7,580 bases of DNA from contig CAMFSB010000073.1 of NCBI GenBank assembly GCA_945982465.1, positions 1 through 7,580 on the forward strand, in the 5' to 3' direction. The position numbers and the translations under genes are program-made. The stretch comes from an uncultured Faecalibacterium sp. GTDB taxonomy: Bacteria; Bacillota; Clostridia; Oscillospirales; Ruminococcaceae. Below the pieces are notes generated by a model. That model ran no database searches. It worked only from the letters and a program-made list of their open reading frames with translations, and was not told the DNA's origin. Positions 1 to 5,688 of this stretch are shown here, one piece after another; positions within the stretch are counted from its first letter, which is position 1; every line of letters begins with the position of its first letter.

Positions 1-1016
1 GAGATGATCACCTTGGGCACCGTGTCGGAGTTGATCAGCCTGGATTCGTCACTGCTCACCGCCAGCTTCAGCCCCGGGAACGCGATCGGGTTGACCCCGG
101 CGCGCACCAGCGCCAGCGCCTCCTCGTCAAAGCATTCGGTTTCGGTCTCATTAAAAATGTGGGTGGTCTCAATGGCCAGCGGGCTGTCGATGTAAACCGG
201 GAAGCCGTCGTGCCCGCGCACCAGCCCCCGCTGCTTGATCTCGCGGAAAAAGTACAGCATTTCCTGCGTGCGGCCCACCGCAAAGCTGGGGATGACCACA
301 TTGCCGCCCCGGTCCAGCGTGCGCTGCACGATGGCCGCCAGTTCGCCCACATAGTCCGGCCGGGGGCCGTGGCTGCGGTCGCCGTAGGTGGACTCCATCA
401 CCACATAATCGGCGCTTTGCAGGTACTGCGGGTCGCGCAGGATGGGCTGGTCCACGTTGCCGATATCGCCCGAGAACGCCAGCTTGACGGTCTCGCCGTT
501 TTCGGTCACCCACACTTCGATGCTGGCCGAGCCAAGCAGGTGGCCCACATCCGTAAAGCGGATGCTGATGCCCTCGCACACCGGCACCACCTGGCCGTAG
601 GGCTGCGGCCGGAGCAGCCGCACCGCGGCCTGCGCGTCCTGCACGGTGTACAGCGGCTCCACCGGCTCGGCGCCCTTGCGCTGGCCCTTGCGGTTGCGCC
701 ATTCCGCTTCAAACTCCTGGATATGGGCCGAATCGCGCAGCATCACGTCGCACAGCTTTGCGGTGGCTGCGGTGGCGTACACCGGGCCGGAAAAGCCCTG
801 TTTGACCAGCAGCGGGATGCGGCCGGTGTGGTCGATATGGGCATGGGTGACCAGCAGCGCGTCCACGCCGCCGGGCGCCAGCGGCAGCGGCTGGTTTTCG
901 TACACGTCCCGGCCCTGCTCCATGCCGCAGTCGATCAGGATGTTTTTGCCGCAGGCCGACAGCAGCGTGCAGCTGCCCGTAACTTCGTGCGCGGCGCCGA
1001 GAAAGGTAAGCTTCAT
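1..1016 (-). CDS. MBL-fold / beta-CASP RNA nuclease-like metallo-hydrolase (partial, C-terminus off the left edge)
   Basis: Open on the minus strand from the ATG at 1016-1014 to the window edge: 338 codons without a stop. The start is supported by GGAGG (complement of 1026-1030) nine bases upstream. Seen in the translation: N-terminal MKLTFLGAAHEVTGS, the zinc-binding motif H58-A-H60-I-D62-H63, a third-motif histidine H159 in DVGHLLGSA, a metal-bridging D184 in FSGDIG, E208 in ESTYGD (beta-CASP motif A), and PSFAVGRTQ. This order matches the family often annotated as 'MBL fold metallo-hydrolase RNA specificity domain', related to CPSF73/Ysh1 and bacterial RNase J relatives, usually about 530 residues. 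The missing part should hold the rest of the beta-CASP cap and the C-terminal RMMBL histidine motif. All visible catalytic residues are intact, so an active cytoplasmic hydrolase, probably a ribonuclease, is inferred. The RNA substrate is unknown. It is transcribed divergently from typA. Confidence 0.9.
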   Translation of the reverse strand, partial: MKLTFLGAAHEVTGSCTLLSACGKNILIDCGMEQGRDVYENQPLPLAPGGVDALLVTHAHIDHTGRIPLLVKQGFSGPVYATAATAKLCDVMLRDSAHIQEFEAEWRNRKGQRKGAEPVEPLYTVQDAQAAVRLLRPQPYGQVVPVCEGISIRFTDVGHLLGSASIEVWVTENGETVKLAFSGDIGNVDQPILRDPQYLQSADYVVMESTYGDRSHGPRPDYVGELAAIVQRTLDRGGNVVIPSFAVGRTQEMLYFFREIKQRGLVRGHDGFPVYIDSPLAIETTHIFNETETECFDEEALALVRAGVNPIAFPGLKLAVSSDESRLINSDTVPKVII

Positions 1017-1047
1017 AGCGGCAGTCCTCCAAGCTGTTTTTCCGTCC

Positions 1048-1066
1048 GGGCAGCCAGCGGCTGCCC
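1048..1066 (-). other. Hairpin in the 5' leader of the MBL/beta-CASP gene
   Basis: GGGCAGCC (1048-1055) and GGCTGCCC (1059-1066) form a perfect 8-bp stem with a 3-nt loop. It lies 17 nt upstream of the gene's GGAGG site in the direction of transcription. Neither strand has a following T-run, so it is not an intrinsic terminator. It may affect mRNA stability or translation, but the sequence does not show a role. Confidence 0.4.
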
Positions 1067-1136
1067 CTGCGTTTCCGCAGTGGTCCGGCGGCGGGCGGGC
1101 CGGGGTGCCTGCCGCCGCGTTTTATGCTTTGTTCCT

Positions 1137-1142
1137 ATTATA
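1137..1142 (-). promoter_or_regulatory. Extended -10 promoter for the leftward MBL/beta-CASP gene
   Basis: The complement of 1137-1142 reads TATAAT, and the bases just upstream on the minus strand give TGTTATAAT, a consensus extended -10 element (TGnTATAAT). No good -35 was found at 16-18 bp spacing, which is typical of extended -10 promoters. Transcription would start near 1130 and leave a 5' leader of about 115 nt before the ATG at 1016. The match is exact, but no transcription data support it. Confidence 0.55.
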
Positions 1143-1227
1143 ACACGTCCGCCCGCGCCAAACTGTAAAATCCGAATGAAATGCGCTCGTGAAAACGCCG
1201 AAAGGCGCAAAAATCTTTTGTTCAATC

Positions 1228-1256
1228 TTGACAAGGCACAGGGGATGCTTTACACT
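1228..1256 (+). promoter_or_regulatory. Sigma-A-type promoter for typA
   Basis: TTGACA (1228-1233, perfect -35), a 17-bp spacer, then TACACT (1251-1256, 4 of 6 matches to TATAAT). Transcription should start near 1263, giving a leader of about 59 nt before the ATG at 1322. The stretch around it (about 1200-1320) is markedly AT-richer than the coding regions. A small CGCC-GAAA-GGCG hairpin (1196-1207) lies just upstream of the promoter. Confidence 0.75.
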
Positions 1257-1321
1257 TAATAAGTTGCAGAATGATGTAAAGTACGGTTTCATTTTACCAC
1301 GCGATAGAGAGGGTTTTATTT

Positions 1322-3145
1322 ATGGTTCGTAACGATTTGCGCAACGTTGCCATCATCGCCCACGTTGACCACGGCAAGACCACGCTGGTGGATGCCATGC
1401 TGCGCCAGAGCGGCGCGTTCCGCGATAACCAGGTCGTGGCCGAGCGCGTCATGGACAGCGGCGATATCGAGCGTGAGCGCGGCATCACCATTCTGGCAAA
1501 GAACTGCTCCTGCACCTACAAGGGCGTTAAGATCAACATCGTCGATACTCCGGGCCACGCCGACTTTGGCGGCGAGGTGGAGCGCGTGCTGAAGATGGTC
1601 AACGGCGTGCTGCTGCTGGTGGACGCGGCCGAGGGCTGCATGCCCCAGACCCGGTTTGTGCTGCAGAAGGCTTTGCAGCAGAATTTGAGCCTGGTGGTGG
1701 CCATCAACAAGATCGACCGCCCCGACGCCCGCATCAAAGAGGTCATCGACGAGGTGCTGTATCTGTTGATGGACCTGGGCGCGTCGGACGAGCAGTTGGA
1801 CTGCCCCATGCTGTTCTGCTGCGGCCGGCAGGGCACCGCCAGCCTGGACCCGGACGTGCCGGGCACCGACCTGCAGCCCTTGTTCGACACCATCCTCAGC
1901 ACCATCCGCCCGCCCGAGGGCGACCCGGACGCGCCGTTCCAGATGCTGTGCTCCAGCGTGGACTACAACGACTTTGTGGGCCGCATCGGCATTGGCCGCA
2001 TCACCAACGGCACCGCCAAGGTGGGCGAGGAAGTGGTGGTGTGCGACTGGCACGACCCCGACCTGCGCATGAAAGGCCGGCTGACCAAGCTGTATGATTT
2101 TCAGGCCAACGGCCGCGTGCCCTGCGACAACATCACCGCGGGCGACATTGTGGCGTTTTCCGGCCTGCCGGAGGTGACCATCGGCAACACGCTGTGCGCC
2201 CCCGCGAACGTGGAGCCGCTGCCCTTCCTTAAGATCAACGATCCCACCGTGGAAATGACCTTCTCGGTGAACGACAGCCCGTTTGCGGGCCGCGAGGGTA
2301 AGTATGTCACCAGCCGCCAGATCCGCGAGCGCCTGCACAAAGAGCTGCTGAAGGACGTAGCCCTTAAGGTGGAGGATTCCGCCACCACCGATTCGTTCCG
2401 CGTGATGGGCCGCGGCGAGATGCACCTGTCCATCCTGATCGAGACCATGCGCCGCGAGGGCTACGAGCTGCAGGTTTCGCCCCCGCACGTGCTGACCAAG
2501 GTGATCGACGGCAAGACCTACGAGCCCATGGAGCAGGTGGTGATCGACGTGCCCACCCAGTACCAGGGCGCCGTGATGACCGGCCTGGGCCAGCGCAAGG
2601 CCGTGCTGCTGCAGATGGAGGCCATGGGCGACACCCGCACCCGGCTGCAGTTCCGCATGCCCAGCCGCGGCCTGTTCGGCTACCGCAACCAGTTTTTGAC
2701 CGACACCCACGGCGAGGGCGTCATCAACACGATCTTTGACGGCTACGACGTGTGGGCCGGCATGATCCCCACCCGCAGCACCGGCTCGCTGGTGAGCTTT
2801 GAGACCGGCGAGGCGGTGACCTACGGCCTGTTCAACGCCCAGGGCCGCGGCACGCTGCTGATCGGCGCGGGCGAAAAGGTGTACGAGGGCATGGTGATCG
2901 GCTACACCCCCACCGGCGATGACATCGACGTAAACGTGTGCAAGACCAAGCACCTGACCAACACCCGCGCTTCCGGCTCGGACGACGCGCTGCGACTGGT
3001 GCCCATCAGCCCGCTGAGCCTGGAGGGCTGCCTGGAATTCCTGGCCCCGGACGAACTGCTGGAGGTCACGCCCGAAAGCCTGCGCATCCGCAAGCAGATT
3101 TTGAACCACGAACAGCGCATGAAAATGACCCACCGCAAGGCTTGA
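1322..3145 (+). CDS. typA: Translational GTPase TypA/BipA
   Basis: 607-residue ribosome-associated GTPase of the EF-G/LepA superfamily, full length for the family. BipA/TypA proteins bind the 70S ribosome and help 50S assembly and growth under stress or low temperature. The ATG follows GAGAGGG (1307-1313) by eight bases. The G domain shows G1 AHVDHGKTT (13-21), the switch I region ERERGIT (50-56), G3 DTPGH (75-79) and G4 NKID (129-132). The expected G5 Ser-Ala is Cys-Gly here (C167-G168 in FCCGRQG), a departure from the well-studied family members. The beta-barrel domain 2, the EF-G-like domains III and V, and the BipA-specific C-terminal domain follow (for example [38 protein letters not shown]). 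KHLTNxRASGxDE-type sequence is diagnostic of BipA and contributes to ribosome binding. It has its own promoter and no obvious operon partner. Confidence 0.97.
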   Translation: MVRNDLRNVAIIAHVDHGKTTLVDAMLRQSGAFRDNQVVAERVMDSGDIERERGITILAKNCSCTYKGVKINIVDTPGHADFGGEVERVLKMVNGVLLLVDAAEGCMPQTRFVLQKALQQNLSLVVAINKIDRPDARIKEVIDEVLYLLMDLGASDEQLDCPMLFCCGRQGTASLDPDVPGTDLQPLFDTILSTIRPPEGDPDAPFQMLCSSVDYNDFVGRIGIGRITNGTAKVGEEVVVCDWHDPDLRMKGRLTKLYDFQANGRVPCDNITAGDIVAFSGLPEVTIGNTLCAPANVEPLPFLKINDPTVEMTFSVNDSPFAGREGKYVTSRQIRERLHKELLKDVALKVEDSATTDSFRVMGRGEMHLSILIETMRREGYELQVSPPHVLTKVIDGKTYEPMEQVVIDVPTQYQGAVMTGLGQRKAVLLQMEAMGDTRTRLQFRMPSRGLFGYRNQFLTDTHGEGVINTIFDGYDVWAGMIPTRSTGSLVSFETGEAVTYGLFNAQGRGTLLIGAGEKVYEGMVIGYTPTGDDIDVNVCKTKHLTNTRASGSDDALRLVPISPLSLEGCLEFLAPDELLEVTPESLRIRKQILNHEQRMKMTHRKA

Positions 3146-3175
3146 TCCGCCGCAGGAAATTTTTCCGGTTTCCGC

Positions 3176-3204
3176 TTGACAAATCCGGTTTTTTCGTGTA
3201 TTGT
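3176..3204 (+). promoter_or_regulatory. Promoter of the T-box-controlled met operon
   Basis: Perfect -35 TTGACA (3176-3181), 17-bp spacer, and TATTGT (3199-3204, 4 of 6 matches to TATAAT) as the -10. A T-run (3189-3194) lies in the spacer. Transcription would start near 3211, about 16 nt upstream of the first conserved T-box nucleotides, as expected for a leader RNA. The promoter starts 30 nt after the typA stop, and no convincing intrinsic terminator separates the two. Confidence 0.7.
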
Positions 3205-3226
3205 ATTGCACAACATCGAAAAAAGC

Positions 3227-3516
3227 AGTGATGAGAAGAGTAAGCTTTCGCATTGGTCTCAGCAGAGAGCCCGGTCAGGTGCAAGCGGGCGGGATACAGG
3301 AAGCCGAAAATGGTCTCGGAGCCGCACGGGCGAAGAACAAGAGTTCTAAGCCTGTGACGGGTACGCCCGTTAAAGCGTCCGGCTGTAACCGCAGGGTCTC
3401 TGCGCCGCAGCTTCGAAGGCTGTTTCCCGTGAGGGGGCAGTAAAACAAGGTGGTACCACGGAAGCATTGATACTCCCGTCCTTGGCGGCATTGCCGCGCG
3501 AGGACGGGAGTTTTTT
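3227..3516 (+). ncRNA. T-box leader (tRNA-sensing riboswitch), inferred methionine specificity
   Basis: Conserved blocks appear in the right order. Stem I starts with AGTGATGAGAAGAGTA (3227-3242), containing the K-turn and AGTA box. The distal AGAGAGC block (3264-3270) and GCGGGCGGGATACAGG follow. The helix GCTTTC (3244-3249)/GGAAGC (3299-3304) closes the specifier loop, whose 3' side is GAA (3306-3308), A, then ATG (3310-3312), G. Read in the usual register, the specifier is AUG, methionine. ACGGG-TACG-CCCGT (3357-3370) is a likely stem III. The T-box AAGGTGGTACCACGG (3447-3461) has TGGT at 3451-3454 to pair with the ACCA end of a tRNA whose discriminator is A, as in tRNA-Met. Antiterminator pairing is exact: AAGG/CCTT (3447-3450/3480-3483) and ACGG/CCGT (3458-3461/3476-3479), with TGGTACC bulged. 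Uncharged tRNA-Met should favour this form and allow read-through into metQNI. Asn (AAU) is the alternative if the specifier register is off by one, but the downstream genes argue for Met. Confidence 0.93.
3472..3516 (+). terminator. T-box-controlled intrinsic terminator
   Basis: ACTCCCGTCCT (3472-3482) pairs perfectly with AGGACGGGAGT (3501-3511). An inner GCGGC/GCCGC stem has an ATT loop, and a run of six T (3511-3516) follows. Its 5' arm contains the CCGTCCTT that the T-box antiterminator also needs, so the two structures exclude each other. Confidence 0.93.
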
Positions 3517-3522
3517 ATTCCC

Positions 3523-3683
3523 GCCGGCGCGCACAGTGCACGCGCCGGCTTTGCGGCACACGGCAGGGCGGCGCGCAGTTCGATCCGTGTGCCGATGTGT
3601 ACTGCCGCCGCAGGAAGGCCGGGCCCGCCTGCCTGCCGCGCGGCAGCCGTCTGTTTTCAGCCATGGCCCCGCGCCGGCGGGGC
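3523..3683 (+). other. Non-coding, highly structured leader between the T-box terminator and metQ
   Basis: No gene is visible in the roughly 200 nt between terminator and metQ. Four strong inverted repeats follow one another: GCCGGCGCG/CGCGCCGGC (3523-3531/3541-3549); CGGCACACGG/CCGTGTGCCG (3554-3563/3585-3594, perfect 10 bp with a 21-nt loop); CTGCCGC/GCGGCAG (3602-3608/3640-3646) enclosing GCAGG/CCTGC (3610-3614/3628-3632); and GCCCCGC/GCGGGGC (3666-3672/3677-3683). None has a T-run. They would be transcribed only when the T-box is in the read-through state. They may stabilise the metQ message or form a second control element. No known riboswitch consensus was recognised. Confidence 0.5.
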
Positions 3684-3715
3684 GCAACACGAATTATTGA
3701 GAGGGGAATTACCTT

Positions 3716-4588
3716 ATGAACGCAATCACTCGCCGCAACTTTCTGAAACTCACTGGTCTGACCGCCGCCGCGGCCGCCCTGCCCGCCACCCTGACGGGCT
3801 GCGGCAGCTCGGACAAGGGCTTTGCCATTGCCGTACCCAACGACACCACCAACGAGGCCCGCGCCCTGCTGCTGCTGGAAAAAACCGGCATCCTGACCCT
3901 GAAAGAGGGCGCCGGCATCACCGCCACCAAGAACGACGTGGACAAGAACCCCCACAACGTGACCATCAACGAGGTAGAGGCCGCCCAGATCCCCAATGTG
4001 CTGCAGGATCAGGACTACGCCGTTATCAACTCCAACTACGCGCTGGGCGCCGGGCTGGACCCCATGACCCAGTCGCTGGCCATGGAGGACGCCTCCTCGC
4101 CGTATGTGAACGTGCTGGCCTGCAAGGAGGGCAACGAGACCAGCGATAAGGTCAAGGCGCTGGCTGCCGCTCTGCAGAGCAAGGCCGTGGCCGACTTTAT
4201 CCTGGAAAGCTACGGCGGCGCCGTTGTGTCGGTGGTGGAAAACCCCGGCGACGGCTACGACGCCAGCGTGGACTACGACGCGCTGAAGGGCCAGACCATC
4301 AGCTGCGCGGCCACCCCCGCCCCCCACTGCGAGATTCTCGAAGTGGCCAAGACCATCCTGGAGGCCAAGGGCGTCGAGCTGGATATTCAGGAGTATGACG
4401 ACTACGTCATCCCCAACAACATCGTGGAGGACGGCCAGGTCGATACCAACTACTTCCAGCACATCCCCTACCTGGAGGACTTCAACGCGCAGAACGGCAC
4501 CCATCTGGTGAACGCCGCAGGCATCCACATCGAGCCGATGGGCCTGTACGGCGGCAAGCAGACCAGCCTGGACGCGATTTTGAAGTAA
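3716..4588 (+). CDS. metQ: MetQ-like methionine-binding lipoprotein, apparently circularly permuted
   Basis: 290-residue substrate-binding protein of the MetQ/NlpA family, which captures methionine outside the membrane for MetNI. The ATG follows AGGGG (3702-3706) by nine bases. The signal peptide has a twin-arginine-like motif (T5-R-R-N-F-L-K11), an alanine-rich core and lipobox LTGC with C29 as the likely lipidated residue. The rest is in unusual order. Residues 36-174 match the usual C-terminal half: VPNDTTNEARALLLLE (40-55), EVEAAQIP (86-93), VINSNYA (103-109), SPYVNV (128-133), YGGAVV (166-171). After a linker (about 175-192), residues 193-290 match the usual N-terminal half: ATPAPHCEIL (199-208), DYVIPN (229-234), NYFQHIPYLEDFN (245-257), GIHIEPMGLY (269-278). 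In normal MetQ, the segment after HIEPMGLY...SLD runs directly into the IPND segment; here that junction forms the two ends of the mature protein. Ligand-contact segments (R49, N105, N132, Y246, F247, H249) are retained, so function is expected. First gene of metQNI, under T-box control. Confidence 0.9.
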   Translation: MNAITRRNFLKLTGLTAAAAALPATLTGCGSSDKGFAIAVPNDTTNEARALLLLEKTGILTLKEGAGITATKNDVDKNPHNVTINEVEAAQIPNVLQDQDYAVINSNYALGAGLDPMTQSLAMEDASSPYVNVLACKEGNETSDKVKALAAALQSKAVADFILESYGGAVVSVVENPGDGYDASVDYDALKGQTISCAATPAPHCEILEVAKTILEAKGVELDIQEYDDYVIPNNIVEDGQVDTNYFQHIPYLEDFNAQNGTHLVNAAGIHIEPMGLYGGKQTSLDAILK

Positions 4589-4610
4589 ACCCGCCCGTTT
4601 GTTGCAGCCG

Positions 4611-4640
4611 CGGCGGCCGCCCGCCGGCCGCCCGGCTTTT
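4611..4640 (+). other. GC-rich hairpin in the metQ-metN gap
   Basis: CGGCGG (4611-4616) and CCGCCG (4621-4626) form a 6-bp stem with a 4-nt CCGC loop. More G/C-rich sequence and a short TTTT (4637-4640) follow 10 nt later. The T-run is too far from the stem for a convincing terminator. Such structures after a binding-protein gene often protect its mRNA and so raise its level over the ATPase and permease; that role is an inference here. Confidence 0.3.
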
Positions 4641-4661
4641 GTACGCCCGGCCCGCACAGTC

Positions 4662-4668
4662 AAAGGAG
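4662..4668 (+). promoter_or_regulatory. Ribosome binding site that fixes the metN GTG start
   Basis: AAAGGAG nine bases before GTG 4678. An in-frame ATG at 4639 has no Shine-Dalgarno sequence and would add 13 residues unlike MetN, so the GTG is preferred. Confidence 0.8.
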
Positions 4669-4677
4669 CATTGCATC

Positions 4678-5688
4678 GTGATCGAACTACAGCATCTTTC
4701 CAAGGTTTTTCCCATGAAAGACGGCGCGGTGGACGCGCTGCGCGATATCAGCCTTACCATTCAGGACGGCGACATCTACGGCATCATCGGCATGTCGGGC
4801 GCCGGCAAGTCCACGCTGGTGCGCTGCATCAATATGCTGGAAACGCCCACCGAAGGCTCGGTGATCGTGAACGGCCAGCGGATGGAAACGCTCACCCCCG
4901 CCCAACTGCGCGCGGCGCGGCGCGAGATCACGATGATCTTTCAGCAGTTCAACCTGCTGATGCAGCGCACCTGCCTGAAAAACGTGTGCTTCCCCATGGA
5001 GCTGGCAGGCGTAAAAAAGGCCGACGCCGAAGCGCGCGCCAAAGAGCTTTTGGAGCTGGTGGGCCTGCCCGATAAGGCCCAGGCCTACCCGGCCCAGCTT
5101 TCGGGCGGGCAAAAGCAGCGCGTGGCCATTGCCCGCGCGCTGGCCACTGACCCCAAGGTGCTGCTGTGCGACGAGGCCACCAGCGCGCTGGACCCCAGCA
5201 CCACCCACTCCATCCTGTCGCTGATCAAGGACATCAACCAGAAGCTGGGCATCACCGTTGTGGTCATCACCCACCAGATGAGCGTGGTGGAGGAGATCTG
5301 CCGCCACGTGGCCATCCTGGACGGCGGCCGTGTGGTAGAGGAGGGCGAAGTAAGCGCCATCTTCTCCAACCCGCAGACCGACGCGGCCAAGCGGCTGGTG
5401 TCGCCGGGCGGCGGCAAGGCCAGCCAGGAATACGATTCGTTGGCGCCCGCCGCTCATGTGGTGAGCATCGTGTTACGCGGCAGCAGCATCGAAAAGCCGC
5501 TGGTGGCCAGCCTTGCCGCCGAAACCGGCATTCTGGCCAGCGTGATCTCGGCCGACACCCGCGACATCGGCGGCAAGTGCTACGGCAGCATGCTGCTGCG
5601 GCTGCCCCGCGATGTGGACGAGGCCTGCCGTGCCACGGCCTATATCCAGGGCTTTGCGGACATTACCTATGAGGAGGTGAACGGCTGA
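4678..5688 (+). CDS. metN: Methionine ABC transporter ATP-binding protein MetN
   Basis: 336 residues from the GTG start, a normal MetN length, beginning MIELQHLSKVF. It is the cytoplasmic ATPase that powers methionine import through MetI. ABC motifs are complete: Walker A GMSGAGKST (38-46), Q-loop glutamine in MIFQQFNLL (86-94), signature LSGGQKQRVAIARAL (141-155), Walker B VLLCDEATSALD (161-172) and H-switch H199 in VVITHQ. The C-terminal part (from about residue 260, AHVVSIVLRG...GGKCYGSMLLRLP) fits a NIL domain. In E. coli MetN this ACT-like domain binds cytoplasmic methionine and shuts transport off (transinhibition), so feedback at protein level is likely to act alongside the T-box. The stop TGA overlaps the metI ATG by one base (A5688), which suggests translational coupling. 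The neighbours metQ and metI support methionine specificity. Confidence 0.96.
   Translation: MIELQHLSKVFPMKDGAVDALRDISLTIQDGDIYGIIGMSGAGKSTLVRCINMLETPTEGSVIVNGQRMETLTPAQLRAARREITMIFQQFNLLMQRTCLKNVCFPMELAGVKKADAEARAKELLELVGLPDKAQAYPAQLSGGQKQRVAIARALATDPKVLLCDEATSALDPSTTHSILSLIKDINQKLGITVVVITHQMSVVEEICRHVAILDGGRVVEEGEVSAIFSNPQTDAAKRLVSPGGGKASQEYDSLAPAAHVVSIVLRGSSIEKPLVASLAAETGILASVISADTRDIGGKCYGSMLLRLPRDVDEACRATAYIQGFADITYEEVNG

Noticed and set aside
1196..1207. CGCC-GAAA-GGCG hairpin as a minus-strand terminator
   Set aside because: Only four base pairs, and no gene ends just upstream of it on the minus strand.
159..1259. Long plus-strand open frame across the beta-CASP gene and the intergenic region
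   Set aside because: It reads through the divergent promoters and has no family features, while the minus strand shows intact metallo-hydrolase motifs.
1316..3253. A very long minus-strand open frame (645 codons) opposite typA
   Set aside because: Its translation is rich in His, Gln, Ala and Val with no recognisable family, as expected from the antisense of a GC-rich gene. typA on the plus strand has every family motif.
3227..3516. SAM riboswitch upstream of the methionine transporter
   Set aside because: The conserved blocks are those of a T-box (AGTGATGAGAAGAGTA, AGAGAGC, AAGGTGGTACCACGG), and no SAM riboswitch core was seen.
3716..4588. MetQ order caused by a frameshift or gene fragment
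   Set aside because: One uninterrupted frame with signal peptide, both domains and a natural stop. A frameshift cannot swap domain order; mis-assembly remains a small possibility.
3515..4663. Long minus-strand open frame opposite metQ and its leader
   Set aside because: Low-complexity His/Gln/Val/Gly-rich translation mirroring the plus-strand codon bias. The plus strand encodes a clear MetQ with a ribosome binding site.
4639..4677. Upstream ATG as the metN start
   Set aside because: No Shine-Dalgarno sequence, and the added residues do not resemble MetN. GTG 4678 has AAAGGAG at ideal spacing.
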